Part shown: piece after piece, positions 34,356 through 43,316 of the stretch | Layout of the letters: each line of letters opens with the position of its first letter | How positions within the stretch are numbered: the stretch's first letter is position 1 | Assembly: GCF_020438995.1 (NCBI RefSeq) | Contig: NZ_JAGQTN010000041.1 | Location: forward strand, 48,486 to 112,485 | Reading direction: 5' to 3' | DNA from: Gordonia sp. (in: high G+C Gram-positive bacteria) | GTDB lineage: Bacteria; Actinomycetota; Actinomycetes; Mycobacteriales; Mycobacteriaceae | Length of the DNA: 64,000 bases | Position numbers and translations under genes: made by a program | The notes under the pieces: generated by a model | Databases searched by the model: none | Told to the model about the DNA's origin: nothing | The model's input: the letters and a program-made list of their open reading frames with translations, nothing else

Positions 34356-34451
34356 GTTGAGGTGCCAGGAGCGCAAGCGACGAGCCTCGAAACCTCGCGA
34401 GAGAACAATGTCATCTCACCGGTTTCGAGGCTCGCAAGCTCGCACCTCAAC
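34356..34451. repeat. REP-like imperfect hairpin element
   Basis: GTTGAGGTGC (34356-34365) pairs with GCACCTCAAC (34442-34451), and CGAGCCTCGAAACC (34381-34394) with GGTTTCGAGGCTCG (34421-34434). The motif GGTTTCGAGGCTCG... GCACCTCAAC is one I recall as dispersed in intergenic spaces of several actinobacterial genomes. It can also terminate the two convergent genes. Confidence 0.7.
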
Positions 34452-34465
34452 AGGCATGGGCCACG

Positions 34466-35020
34466 TCAGATGGTCCCGCCCGCGGCGGCCGGCGCAGTGG
34501 CGTCGGCACCGGCTGCGCCGGCGAACTCACGCTGGACGAAGTTCTCGACGTCGAACAGGTTGCCGTTGGCACGTTCGGCGATGGTCTGCAGAGTGGTCAT
34601 GGTGGCCACTTCCTCGACCTGCTCCTTGAGGAACCACTGCATGAACTGCTCGCCGAGGTAGTCGCCGTTGTCGCGGGCGGCGCGCGCCAGATCGACGATC
34701 TGCTGGGTGACGCGCTTCTCCTGCGCCAGCGCCAGGTCGATCGGGGCCTTGTAGTTGTCGAACTCCGACCGCGGGACGTCGACGCCGGGCAGCTCGATGT
34801 GCATGTCGCGGTCGAGGAAGTATTGCAGGATCATCATCGCGTGGTTGCGCTCTTCGACGGCCTGCCGGTAGAAGTGGCGGGCCAGCTGCGGCATGTCGAT
34901 GCCGTCGTAGTAGACGGCGACGGCGATGTACTGCTGCGAGGCCGAGAACTCGTTGGCGATCTGGTCGTTCAGAAGGTCGTGGAACTTGGTGCGTACGGTG
35001 TTGTCGATCAGCTCGGTCAT
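34466..35020 (-). CDS. bfrB: Ferritin (BfrB-type, haem-free)
   Basis: The 184-residue ferritin stores iron in a 24-mer shell. Ferroxidase ligands are visible in ANEFSASQQY, EERNHAMMI and QWFLKEQVEE. ATG 35020 (MTELIDN) is preferred to ATG 35029 because M. tuberculosis BfrB also starts MTE, and because TACCAT (complement of 35028-35033) ends exactly 7 nt before it. The C-terminus is an Ala/Gly tail. Upstream lie several DtxR/IdeR-like boxes, matching iron control of bfrB in mycobacteria. Confidence 0.93.
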   Translation of the reverse strand: MTELIDNTVRTKFHDLLNDQIANEFSASQQYIAVAVYYDGIDMPQLARHFYRQAVEERNHAMMILQYFLDRDMHIELPGVDVPRSEFDNYKAPIDLALAQEKRVTQQIVDLARAARDNGDYLGEQFMQWFLKEQVEEVATMTTLQTIAERANGNLFDVENFVQREFAGAAGADATAPAAAGGTI

Positions 35021-35027
35021 AGTGGAC

Positions 35028-35127
35028 ATGGTAGGAGCATCAATACCCTTTGCGCATCCAAAGTCAGCCTAACAATAGTAAGGCGAACCTACCTCGGATC
35101 GCATTTGATTAGGTAAGCCTCAGTACT
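35028..35127 (-). promoter_or_regulatory. Ferritin promoter with clustered DtxR/IdeR-like boxes
   Basis: The -10 is TACCAT (35033-35028). Three 19-bp sites, at 35059-35077, 35074-35092 and 35109-35127, each match 12 of 19 positions of TTAGGTTAGSCTAACCTAA. They lie upstream of the promoter, where IdeR activates bfrB in M. tuberculosis. Each match alone is weak; the clustering is the argument. Confidence 0.45.
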
Positions 35128-35149
35128 CGTACGCAATGGTTCGGATTCG

Positions 35150-36781
35150 CTATTCGATTGCGCCACCGTTGTTTTCGATCATGGCGTCGGGGACGGATTT
35201 ACCTTCCCGTAAGTAGTTGAAGAATTCTTCCGTGTTGGAACCAACGATGAGTGAATCCCCCTCCTCGGTCACCTGAGCACCCGCATTCGGCGTTGTCGTG
35301 GTGATCGGATTACCGCGCAGGGCCATCGCCAGGCCGGCCAGATTCCAGATGTGATCGTTCTTGTCGACGGTCAGCGAGTTGACCGCACCGTTCACGAACG
35401 GAACGAGCCGGAACGGATTGAGCACGACCGACGGACTGGTCGCCCTGGCCATCAGCGCGGACAGGAATTTGCGCTGATTGACCACGCGTTCGAGGTCGGC
35501 GTTGGGAAAGGCGCGGGTGCGCACCAGGCCGAGGGCCTGCTTGCCGTTGAGGTCGTGGCAGCCCTTCTTCAGTTTCAGTCCGGCCTTGGGATCGTTCAGG
35601 TTCTTGTCGATGCAGATATTGACGCCGCCGACGGCGTCGACGAGGTCGGCGAAACCACCGAAACCGATCTCCCCATAGTGGTCGATGCGCAACTTGGTGA
35701 GCTGTTCGACCGTCTGCACCAGCAGCTTGGGACCACCGAAGTTGAAGGCGGCGTTGATCTTTCGCTGGCCATTGCCGGGAACTTCGACGTACAGGTCGCG
35801 GGGGATGGAGATGATCATCGATCGGCCGCTCGGCGGTTTGTGCACCAGCATGATGGTGTCTGTGCGCGCGCCGTCGCTGTCCCCGGTCGCCAGGCGGTCC
35901 TTGTCCTCCTGCGACAGACCCTCCCTGGAGTCGGTGCCGACGATCAGCCAGGTGTTACCCGGTGTCGGTCCGGGCTTGCCGTCGTAGGAGGACAGGGCGT
36001 CGACACGACGCAACTGGTTGTCGAAGTAGAAGACGGCCGCGACCGTCGAGACGAGCATCGCGACGACCAGGATCAGCGCGATCTTCCCGAGGCCGGCTGG
36101 TCGGCCGGGGAGGCGCCGGAGCGGGTTGCGTGACCGGCGCGGCGACTCGCGTGGCGGTTCGCCGTACGGGACCGCGGATGGCGGTGGGGCCGACTGGTAT
36201 GGGTGCCGCTGCGCCGGTACCCGCACGGGTTCCACACCGGCCGGGCCCTGCCGAGGGCCGGGATCGGGTCGATCGGGCCGGGGCTGGTTGCCGTGCCGGG
36301 GGACGTCCCTGGGCGGTGTGTTCTCTCCGGGCGTCCCGGAGTAGGCGAACGCGGGCCTGGCCTGGGCGTGCACCGTGGGCGCGTACTCGGGTGGTGGAGG
36401 GTTGCCGTTCTGAGGTTGGGCGTTGCCGTTCCGGGGTCGGGCGTTGCCGTTCTGGGGTTGGGCGTTGCCGTTCCGGGGTTGGGCGGGCTGCCGATCCTCG
36501 GGTCTGAGCTGGGGTATCGGCGCCGCGGCCGGTGGTTCGGCGGGCCGACGATGCTGCGCCGCCTGGCCGGGGGGCTGCTGCTTGGGGAATCCCGGACCCG
36601 CGGGACGCTGCCGGGGCGGTTCCTGCCGGGGAGGTTTGGCGTGGCGGCCACCGTCGGCCGGACTCTGCGGCGTCCGGTACCCGCGAGGCGGGTAACGCCC
36701 GTCCGGCGGCGCCGGGGGTTCACTCCCTCGGCGTCGCCTGTTCGGCGGTTCGTTCCCGTTCACCCGACCAAATCTACGCAT
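35150..36781 (-). CDS. LytR-CpsA-Psr (LCP) family cell-wall ligase
   Basis: The 543-residue protein has a long cytoplasmic N-terminus rich in Pro, Arg and Gln (about 240 residues), one transmembrane helix (IALILVVAMLVSTVAAVFYF) and an outer LCP domain with WLIVGTDSREG, GARTDTIMLVH, SIPRDLYVEVPG and RKINAAFNFGG. LCP enzymes attach glycopolymers such as arabinogalactan to peptidoglycan. The LytR_C domain common in mycobacterial LCPs is not evident. ATG 36781 fits the start of the Arg-rich tail. Four NGNAQPQNGNARPRNGN-type repeats lie at about 36400-36490. Confidence 0.88.
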   Translation of the reverse strand: MRRFGRVNGNEPPNRRRRGSEPPAPPDGRYPPRGYRTPQSPADGGRHAKPPRQEPPRQRPAGPGFPKQQPPGQAAQHRRPAEPPAAAPIPQLRPEDRQPAQPRNGNAQPQNGNARPRNGNAQPQNGNPPPPEYAPTVHAQARPAFAYSGTPGENTPPRDVPRHGNQPRPDRPDPGPRQGPAGVEPVRVPAQRHPYQSAPPPSAVPYGEPPRESPRRSRNPLRRLPGRPAGLGKIALILVVAMLVSTVAAVFYFDNQLRRVDALSSYDGKPGPTPGNTWLIVGTDSREGLSQEDKDRLATGDSDGARTDTIMLVHKPPSGRSMIISIPRDLYVEVPGNGQRKINAAFNFGGPKLLVQTVEQLTKLRIDHYGEIGFGGFADLVDAVGGVNICIDKNLNDPKAGLKLKKGCHDLNGKQALGLVRTRAFPNADLERVVNQRKFLSALMARATSPSVVLNPFRLVPFVNGAVNSLTVDKNDHIWNLAGLAMALRGNPITTTTPNAGAQVTEEGDSLIVGSNTEEFFNYLREGKSVPDAMIENNGGAIE

Positions 36782-36830
36782 CGCGACGCCACCACGGGAC
36801 CGGGGCCACTCATCCGACTGACACGGCAGG

Positions 36831-37637
36831 TTACGTGATCCACCCCAGATGCTCGCGAAGCAGCGCATAGCCGACAAACGCGACGATGTCCATGACGGAG
36901 TGGGCGATGACCAGCGGCCACACCCGGTTGGTGAGCTGATACCAGCGGCCGAACACCAGCCCCATGACGACGTTTCCGATGCCCGCGCCGATGCCCTGAT
37001 ACAGGTGGTAGCCGCCACGCAGCAGGGCGCTGGAGGCCAGCGCCCCGTTGGCGGTGAGGCCGAGCTGCCGGAGCCGGGTGATGAAGTACGCGACCACCAC
37101 GATCTCCTCGGCCGCGCCGTTGCCGATGGCGAGCAGGATCAGGAGCGGCCACCGCCACCACAGTCCGTCGGCGTCGGCGGGCACGAGGGTCGCGTTGATG
37201 CCGAGCGCGCGGGCGACGGCCACCAGCGCCAGGCCGGGCAGCCCGATGACCGCGGCGAGGGCGAGGGCGGGCGGCACATCGGATGCCACGGGACCGACGC
37301 CCAGACCCACCTTGCGCAGCAGCCCGGCGCGCCACAGCAGATAGGCGCCGAGCGCAGCGACGGCGAACAGCCGGGTGGCCTGCATCAGCCGCCGGATCGC
37401 GTCGAGTGCGGCGAGATCGGAGGTGGCCGGGTTGAGCGCAATGGTGGTGTTGCCGATGCCGCCGGCCAGTTGTGCTTCGAGCAGTGACAGCGCCGCCGAC
37501 AGCGCCGAGAACCCGAAGGTGAGGACCCCGACGATCACCAGCTCGATGACGATGCCGCGCCGCGCCACCGGGTCGGTGACCGCGTCGATACCCGGCCGGT
37601 CGGGTGGCCGCAGGATCAGGCGGAGGTTGGCGCGCAT
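36831..37637 (-). CDS. CPBP-family intramembrane metalloprotease
   Basis: The 268-residue membrane protein has about seven helices. The CPBP (Abi/CAAX protease) motifs are present: a Glu-Glu pair in GNGAAEEIVVVAYF, GGYHLYQG, and an H in LVIAHSVMD. The usual EExxxR arginine is replaced, a known variant. Substrates are unknown; family members process membrane proteins or protect against bacteriocins. TAGCCT (complement of 37645-37650) ends 7 nt before the ATG. Confidence 0.82.
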   Translation of the reverse strand: MRANLRLILRPPDRPGIDAVTDPVARRGIVIELVIVGVLTFGFSALSAALSLLEAQLAGGIGNTTIALNPATSDLAALDAIRRLMQATRLFAVAALGAYLLWRAGLLRKVGLGVGPVASDVPPALALAAVIGLPGLALVAVARALGINATLVPADADGLWWRWPLLILLAIGNGAAEEIVVVAYFITRLRQLGLTANGALASSALLRGGYHLYQGIGAGIGNVVMGLVFGRWYQLTNRVWPLVIAHSVMDIVAFVGYALLREHLGWIT

Positions 37638-37659
37638 ACGCGCCAGGCTACCGACGTCG

Positions 37660-38412
37660 CTATTCGGGCAGGCTGTTGATGAAGGGGCAGCCTGCCAGGC
37701 CGCGCAGGGCGTAGGAGAGTTCGTGGACGTCGGTGACGGGGCGAGGGAAGGCGAGGCGGACGTCGTTGTCGCCGTCGGGTCCTTCGATGCGGAAGCGGAT
37801 GCCGAAGCGGTCGAGGCCGAGGGGGCGGACGCGGCCGGTGCGCAGATGGCTGGGCAGTTTGCGGGCGAATTGACCGACCATGTCGGCGTGGTCGGCGTCG
37901 AGGTGGGCGATCCAGTCGTTCTCGTACTCCCAGAACGGGTCCGGGGTGGCGCCGGCGAGGTCGCCGGCGGTTACGGACGCGGCGCCGGAGCCGGTGGCGA
38001 TGACGGCCGAGTTGAGCTGAAGGCGGAGCAGGGAGTGGCCGTGGCCGACGTCGAGGAGGCCGTCGTCGGGGTGTTCGGCGGCGATTTCGATGGCGAGGTC
38101 GCGTTCGAGGTCGGCGGGCACGGGGAACAGGGTGCCGTTGAGCCAGATCAGGGACCGGACACGTTCGCGCAGGTCGATGGGGGCGCAGTCGGTGATCTCC
38201 AGCATCGCGGCCAGGCCGTCGGCGGCGTGTACGGCGGCCATGGCCTCACCGTCGGTGGGGGCGAGGATGAAGGCCTGCGATTCGAACAGGTGCACCACCG
38301 AGAGCGGAGTGGGTTCGGTTCCCTCGACGGCGAGCATGGCGTCGGAGACCCGTCGACAGGCGGTGACGATGAGCTCAGCGTGTGATGGCCGGCTGGTGAC
38401 CGCTTGTGTCAT
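37660..38412 (-). CDS. DUF2470-domain protein under DtxR-type control
   Basis: The 250-residue protein ends in a DUF2470 domain (HLDADHADMVGQFARKL... VRPLGLDRFGIRFRI... VRLAFPRPV), the domain found at the C-terminus of HugZ-type haem-binding proteins. The position between ferritin and pheA matches M. tuberculosis Rv3839, which I recall as iron/IdeR-repressed. A haem or iron role is therefore likely. ATG 38412 has GAGGAG 6 nt upstream. No membrane segment is present. Confidence 0.8.
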   Translation of the reverse strand: MTQAVTSRPSHAELIVTACRRVSDAMLAVEGTEPTPLSVVHLFESQAFILAPTDGEAMAAVHAADGLAAMLEITDCAPIDLRERVRSLIWLNGTLFPVPADLERDLAIEIAAEHPDDGLLDVGHGHSLLRLQLNSAVIATGSGAASVTAGDLAGATPDPFWEYENDWIAHLDADHADMVGQFARKLPSHLRTGRVRPLGLDRFGIRFRIEGPDGDNDVRLAFPRPVTDVHELSYALRGLAGCPFINSLPE

Positions 38413-38446
38413 GAGTGCTCCTCGGACAGGGGATGTCGTGCATCAA

Positions 38447-38488
38447 TAAGGCAACCCTAACCTAAGCCTCGCCGGTGGACCAGGTCAA
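38447..38488 (-). promoter_or_regulatory. Promoter overlapped by a DtxR/IdeR box (DUF2470 gene)
   Basis: TTGACC (38488-38483) and TAGGTT (38464-38459) are 18 bp apart. The 19-bp TTAGGTTAGGGTTGCCTTA (38465-38447) matches 15 of 19 consensus positions and covers the -10, predicting repression by iron-loaded regulator. Confidence 0.7.
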
Positions 38489-38556
38489 TGCCAACTTTTG
38501 GTCACAAGGACTCGAACCGGACGGGTCCGGTCACCTGCTGCCGGTAACCTTTGGTC

Positions 38557-39531
38557 GTGTCTGTGTCGCCCGACCCGCCGGTGATCGCCTACTTCGGTCC
38601 CGCCGGAACCTTTACCGAGATGGCGCTGCAGCGACTGCTGACCGCGCGACTGCCGCTTCAGGACGTGCCCGCGCTGGCCGGTCCGGTGACCACGATCGCC
38701 GCACCCAGCCCCACCGCAACGATCGCGATGGTGCGCGACGGAGTCGCCGACTACGGCTGCGTCCCCATCGAGAGTTCGCTGGAGGGTTCGGTGCCGGCGA
38801 CGATGGACGCGCTGGTGCCCGTCGACGGCCGCCGCGTGCAGGTGTTCGCCGAGGTCACGCTGCCGATCGCGTTCACCGTGGCCGCCGCCGGGGCACTGGA
38901 ACCCGAGCGGGTGCGGACCGTCGCCGCCTACCCGGTGGCCTCCGCACAGGTGCGGCTGAGCATCGAGAGGCTCTACCCGAACGCCTCGTTCGTCATCGCC
39001 TCGTCCAACTCGGGTGCGGCGATCGACGTCGTCGAGGGTCGCGCCGACGCCGCGGTCACCACCGGCCCGGCCGCTCGGCTGCACGGGCTCACGGTGCTCG
39101 CCGACGGGGTGGCCGACGCCCAGGACGCGGTGACCCGTTTTCTGCTCATCGGTCGGCCCGCACCACCGCCCGCGCGCACCGGGTCCGACCGCACCGCGGT
39201 CATCCTCGGCCTGCCCAACGAGCCGGGCAGCCTGATGCGGGCGATGGACGAATTCGCCACGCGCAAAGTCGATCTCACCCGGATCGAGTCGCGGCCGCGG
39301 CGTGACCTGAGGCTCGACAAGACCTCTGCCGGGCAGTACCGGTTCTATCTCGACGCCGTCGGGCACATCCGCGACGACGCCGTCGGCGAGGCTCTGCGCG
39401 CACTGCATCGCAACGTGGAATCCGTTGTGTTCCTGGGTTCGTGGCCGGCCGAGAACGAGGTGGGATCGCCGCCGCCGGATACCGCCGAGAGCGTCGACTG
39501 GTTCACCGGACAGCTACAGGGGGAGACGTAG
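38557..39531 (+). CDS. pheA: Prephenate dehydratase
   Basis: The 324-residue enzyme makes phenylpyruvate from prephenate in phenylalanine synthesis. It has the prephenate dehydratase domain (YFGPAGTFTEMAL, PIESSLEGSVP, TRFLLIG with the essential TRF) and a C-terminal ACT domain for phenylalanine feedback (LPNEPGSLMRAMDEFA, then the ESRP motif in RIESRPRR). GTG 38557 follows TAACCT (38545-38550) by 6 nt, so it is probably leaderless. gpm2 starts at the next base after the stop. Confidence 0.95.
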   Translation: MSVSPDPPVIAYFGPAGTFTEMALQRLLTARLPLQDVPALAGPVTTIAAPSPTATIAMVRDGVADYGCVPIESSLEGSVPATMDALVPVDGRRVQVFAEVTLPIAFTVAAAGALEPERVRTVAAYPVASAQVRLSIERLYPNASFVIASSNSGAAIDVVEGRADAAVTTGPAARLHGLTVLADGVADAQDAVTRFLLIGRPAPPPARTGSDRTAVILGLPNEPGSLMRAMDEFATRKVDLTRIESRPRRDLRLDKTSAGQYRFYLDAVGHIRDDAVGEALRALHRNVESVVFLGSWPAENEVGSPPPDTAESVDWFTGQLQGET

Positions 39532-40197
39532 ATGGCGGCGACACTGCACCTGATCCGGCACGGCGAGACCACCGCCAACGTCATGCACCGCCTCGACACC
39601 GCGCTGCCTGGTGATTCGCTCACCGATTTCGGTGTCCGGCAAGGGGTTCGGTTCGGCTTCGACAATCGTCCCGCTCGCGAGCCGGTACTGGTCAGTTCGG
39701 TGGCGCGGCGGGCGGTGGAGACCGCCGAGGCCATCGCATCGGTGTGGGACGTCGATCCCGTTGCCCTCGAAGGGATTCACGAAGTCCAGGTCGGCGACCT
39801 CGAATCCCGCTACGACGACGAGGCGCACGGCGTGTTCACCGATATCGTGAACCGTTGGTATGCAGGCGAAGTCGACGCCCGGATTCCCGGCGGCGAATCG
39901 CTGACGATGGTGCACGGCCGGTACCTGCCCGTCATCGATCACCTCGCCGCCACCCACCTGGCCGGATCCGACCCGCGCGACGTGTACGTCGTCAGTCACG
40001 GTGCGGTGATCCGGCTGATCGCCTCCCACCTCACCGGCATCGACCGAAAGTTTGCCGCCGCAACACATCTGCGCAACACTGGCTCTATCGAGATCGAATA
40101 CACCGAGTCGGGTGTCTGGGTCTGCAAACGCTGGGGTGCCACACCCGCCCCCTTCGGTCGCAACGACGAACCCCTGGTCGTAGAACCGATGGGCTGA
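39532..40197 (+). CDS. gpm2: Histidine phosphatase / phosphoglycerate mutase-like protein
   Basis: The 221-residue protein has the phospho-histidine motif LIRHGETTAN at residue 7 and the second catalytic histidine in VVSHGAVIRLIA. It belongs to the broad phosphoglycerate mutase-like superfamily; many such proteins are phosphatases rather than mutases. It is directly abutting pheA, with GGGGGAG upstream of the ATG, as in M. tuberculosis gpm2 (Rv3837c), from which the symbol is taken. Confidence 0.87.
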   Translation: MAATLHLIRHGETTANVMHRLDTALPGDSLTDFGVRQGVRFGFDNRPAREPVLVSSVARRAVETAEAIASVWDVDPVALEGIHEVQVGDLESRYDDEAHGVFTDIVNRWYAGEVDARIPGGESLTMVHGRYLPVIDHLAATHLAGSDPRDVYVVSHGAVIRLIASHLTGIDRKFAAATHLRNTGSIEIEYTESGVWVCKRWGATPAPFGRNDEPLVVEPMG

Positions 40198-40220
40198 TGT
40201 GAAAGCCCACCGGCGAGGGT

Positions 40221-41087
40221 CTACGCCTCGGCGGCGGCGGCCCGGGCCCGTATCGACGCGATGACGCCGCCGTCGTTGAGAATGTCTGTGCCCGTGAGGT
40301 ATCCGGCTTTGTCACTGACACAGTAGGCGAATAAATCGGCCATCTCCTGCGCGGTGCCCCAGCGCGGCACGTTGGCGCCCTCGAGCAGCGCACCCGCGCC
40401 GGATTCGGCTTCGAGCCTGCCCATCTCGGTGTCGACCGAACCGGGGGACACCGACACGATGCGGATACCGGCGATGGTGAAACGCTCGGCCTGTGCCGAC
40501 GAATACCACTTCACGAATGCTTTGCTGATCCCGTACGCGAAACCCGACTGAACTTGCTCGGGGTACGGGGCGTATATCTCGAGCAGGGCGGCGATGAAGG
40601 TCTCCGCGTCGGTCAGCGCCCCGGGAAAGAGTTTCTCGGGAATGAGTTCGGTGGGCACCATATGGGCGGCCATCGACGCGACGTTCACGATGGCGACCCC
40701 GTCGGAGATCGCACCCGAATCGAGTGCCAGCAGAGCCTCGTTCACGTTCACGGTGCCGAGTGCGTTGATCCGGCTGACGAACTCGGCATCGCCCATCCGG
40801 GGGCTGACGCCGGCCGTGTGTACCACCGACGCGATCGGGCCGATACCCGTTGCGGCGGCGAACAATCCGTCGACGGCGACCCGGTCGGTGACATCGCCGA
40901 GGATCGCGGTCACCGCGGTGCCGTCGAGCCCGGTGCCGTCGAGCCCGGTGCCGTCGAGTTCGGCGACGGCCGCGTCGAGGCGGTCCTGAGAGATGTCGAA
41001 CAGGACGATGTGGTTGCCGGAACCGAGGAGCCGCGCCGTGGGCACGCCCATGCCGCCCGCGCCGGTGATCACTGAGACGGTGGTCAT
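40221..41087 (-). CDS. Short-chain dehydrogenase/reductase
   Basis: The 288-residue SDR has the cofactor motif VITGAGGMGVPTARLLG, a catalytic YGISK and the SPGSVDTEMG loop. The substrate is unknown; similarity is to steroid-type alcohol dehydrogenases. Three copies of a 15-bp unit encode LDGTGLDGTGLDGT at residues about 45-58. TACTGT (complement of 41095-41100) ends 7 nt before the ATG, which fixes the start well inside the longer open frame. Confidence 0.85.
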   Translation of the reverse strand: MTTVSVITGAGGMGVPTARLLGSGNHIVLFDISQDRLDAAVAELDGTGLDGTGLDGTAVTAILGDVTDRVAVDGLFAAATGIGPIASVVHTAGVSPRMGDAEFVSRINALGTVNVNEALLALDSGAISDGVAIVNVASMAAHMVPTELIPEKLFPGALTDAETFIAALLEIYAPYPEQVQSGFAYGISKAFVKWYSSAQAERFTIAGIRIVSVSPGSVDTEMGRLEAESGAGALLEGANVPRWGTAQEMADLFAYCVSDKAGYLTGTDILNDGGVIASIRARAAAAEA

Positions 41088-41131
41088 ACCGATGACAGTA
41101 CAGTCATGCTTTCGGTAACCGTCAACCCCCG

Positions 41132-41482
41132 TCATCCCCAACCGTTGGCGTGCAGCCAGTCGTCGTCGATGCCGAAATGGTGCGCGATCTCGTGCATCAC
41201 CGTCACCACCACTTCGTGGGCCACCTGTTCACGGGAGTGGCACATCCCGAGAATCGGATCACGGTAGATGGTGATGGTATCGGGCAGATAGCCGGCGTAG
41301 TCGTGGGTGCGTTCGGTGAGCGCCACCCCCGAATACAACCCGAGAATGTGCGGGTCCTCCGCGTTCTCGGGTTCGACGAGGATCACCACATTCGACATCT
41401 CGGCGGACAACTCGGCCGGCACCTGATCGAGTGCGTCCGACACGAACCCGTCGAACTCGTCGTCGGACATGTAGACGGGCAT
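41132..41482 (-). CDS. Minimal zincin metallopeptidase-like protein
   Basis: The 116-residue protein has the zinc motif HEIAHHFGIDDDWLH near its C-terminus and a conserved N-terminal half with PHILGLYSGVALTER and LPDTITIYRDPI, as in the small metallopeptidase-family proteins (Rv3836 in M. tuberculosis by synteny). It may be a peptidase, but targets are unknown. It lies 4 bp after the septum-formation gene, in the same operon. Confidence 0.85.
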   Translation of the reverse strand: MPVYMSDDEFDGFVSDALDQVPAELSAEMSNVVILVEPENAEDPHILGLYSGVALTERTHDYAGYLPDTITIYRDPILGMCHSREQVAHEVVVTVMHEIAHHFGIDDDWLHANGWG

Positions 41483-41486
41483 CGCA

Positions 41487-43226
41487 CTACCCCGCCGGAG
41501 CGGGAACCTCCACCGGATTCGCCTCGTACCCACCAGGCAGCGGCACCGGCGTGGGCAGCGCCCGGCCGGGAGGCGCCTGCGGCGGCGGCACCGGCAGCTT
41601 GCCGTTGATCAGCAGCGTCTCGCGGGCATCGCCTACGAGCGTGGCGAAACCGCCCTGGTCCGGCAGACCCAGATAGCAGACGGCGGTGCGACTGCCGGCC
41701 AGCCAACTCGGCTCCAGGATCACCGACCACTGGGTGTTCAGCGTGGTGGCCTCCAGCTTGGCCTTGCCGCCCATGAACCGTTCGGCCTGGCCGGGACACA
41801 CCGACGCCAGGAACGCGTTCTGCTCATCCTTCGACGGCCACGGCCGCCCCGACAGCCGGTCACCGAACTTCACCGACAGATCCACCGTCCCGGTGGTCTG
41901 GAAGGCATGGTTCTCGGTGCAATTGACCTCGACGGTGGGCTTGCGCGCGGCGTCGATACCCACGCAGGTACCCGGAGCCCACTTGAACGACTGATCCTGA
42001 TCGGCCACGCGGCCGGAGAACTGGGCGGGCTGACCGTCGGGCCCGGTCTGCTGCAGACCGCAGCGCAACTCCCGCGCCCCCTTGTCCCACTGCACCTGCG
42101 ACGGGAACATCATGCTCACCGAGAACCGGCCGTGCGGGTCGCGTTTACCGCCGAGGTAGCGGTCGGCGATCACCGCGCACTGCTCGTCGCGGATCTGCGC
42201 GAACCGCGCGACGCCGGGCCACGGCGCGGACTCACCGAACTCCGAACCCGGCAGTAGCGCGGTGTCGAGGGGCCCTGCGACCTCGAATCGGTGCCGAAGC
42301 TGGCAGTCGACCTTCTTGGGATCGCCCGGATTGCCGGCCGCCCAGTCCAGGCAATCGCCCGCCGCGGACTCGGTGAACGCGTTCTTGGCCAGCTTTTCCT
42401 TACCGCCGATGCCCGTGTTGGCGACGTCGCCGCCGTCGCCGATGCCCTGGAAGATCCCGATCGCACCGGCGATGAGCGCACCGATGATCGCGGCCGTCAG
42501 CACTACCCGCAGCGGATTGGCGAGCGCACCTGAGCGGGATCGGCGTTCTGGTTCGGACTCGGCGTCGTTGTTCGGGCCCTCGTCGGGGTTGTCGCCAGAG
42601 TTGTCAGCCGGGCTGTCGCCTGAGTTGTTGTTCGAGCTGTCGCCTGAGTATTTATTCGGGCTGTCGCCCGGGGCTGCGGGGGGATTCTCGGAAACCTGTG
42701 TGTAGGCAAGCCTGTGGGACTCATCGTCGACAACGGGCAGCACCGTGGTCTCGGCACCGTCGTCGGCGGCGACCCAGTCGTCGGTGTCGGCCTCGCCCGG
42801 GTCTGCCGCGTCCGCGTCTGTCTCGCCCGGGTCTGTCTCGCCCCCGTCTGTCTCGCCCGGGTCTGTCTCGCCCCCGTCTGTCTCGTCCGCGCCGGCCTTG
42901 TCCAGGCTGACTTTCTCCGGCTCGGCTTCGTCCGGACCGGCCGGGTTGTGGTCGGCTTCGTCCGCGTCGGCCTGCTTCGCGTCGGCATCGCTTGGATCGG
43001 CATCGCTCGGATCGGCATCGTTCACATCGGTGCCGTCGGCGGCATCGGATTCGGTGACATCGGATTCAGCGGTGTCGTCCGTACTGGATTCGTCGGTGCC
43101 GTCGGCATCGGAATCTGCGGTGTCGTCGGCATCGGAATCGTCGGTGCCGGGGCCGCTGAGGCCGTCCGCATCCGGTTCGGTGTCGCCCTCGACCCGGGGG
43201 TCGCGGTCCTCGTCTGGATCGTTCAT
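41487..43226 (-). CDS. Septum-formation family membrane protein with acidic N-terminus
   Basis: The 579-residue protein has about 220 residues of Asp/Glu/Ser/Thr/Ala repeats (for example ETDGGETDPGETDGGE), one transmembrane helix (LTAAIIGALIAGAIGIF) and an outer domain with paired cysteines (GDCLDWAAGN, VDCQLRHRFEVAG, TCVGIDAARK, VNCTENHAF) resembling the actinobacterial septum-formation family (Rv3835 position). The acidic tail would be cytoplasmic. Start taken at ATG 43226; GTG 43229 is equivalent. It is divergent from serS. Confidence 0.78.
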   Translation of the reverse strand: MNDPDEDRDPRVEGDTEPDADGLSGPGTDDSDADDTADSDADGTDESSTDDTAESDVTESDAADGTDVNDADPSDADPSDADAKQADADEADHNPAGPDEAEPEKVSLDKAGADETDGGETDPGETDGGETDPGETDADAADPGEADTDDWVAADDGAETTVLPVVDDESHRLAYTQVSENPPAAPGDSPNKYSGDSSNNNSGDSPADNSGDNPDEGPNNDAESEPERRSRSGALANPLRVVLTAAIIGALIAGAIGIFQGIGDGGDVANTGIGGKEKLAKNAFTESAAGDCLDWAAGNPGDPKKVDCQLRHRFEVAGPLDTALLPGSEFGESAPWPGVARFAQIRDEQCAVIADRYLGGKRDPHGRFSVSMMFPSQVQWDKGARELRCGLQQTGPDGQPAQFSGRVADQDQSFKWAPGTCVGIDAARKPTVEVNCTENHAFQTTGTVDLSVKFGDRLSGRPWPSKDEQNAFLASVCPGQAERFMGGKAKLEATTLNTQWSVILEPSWLAGSRTAVCYLGLPDQGGFATLVGDARETLLINGKLPVPPPQAPPGRALPTPVPLPGGYEANPVEVPAPAG

Positions 43227-43316
43227 CACCGTCTATCATGCCTCCCCGGGTGATATGACCGAAGAACCATGCCGGAAATGAAGCCGCGAAGCGGCAGGCC
43301 GGTAGTGTTTTCCTTC

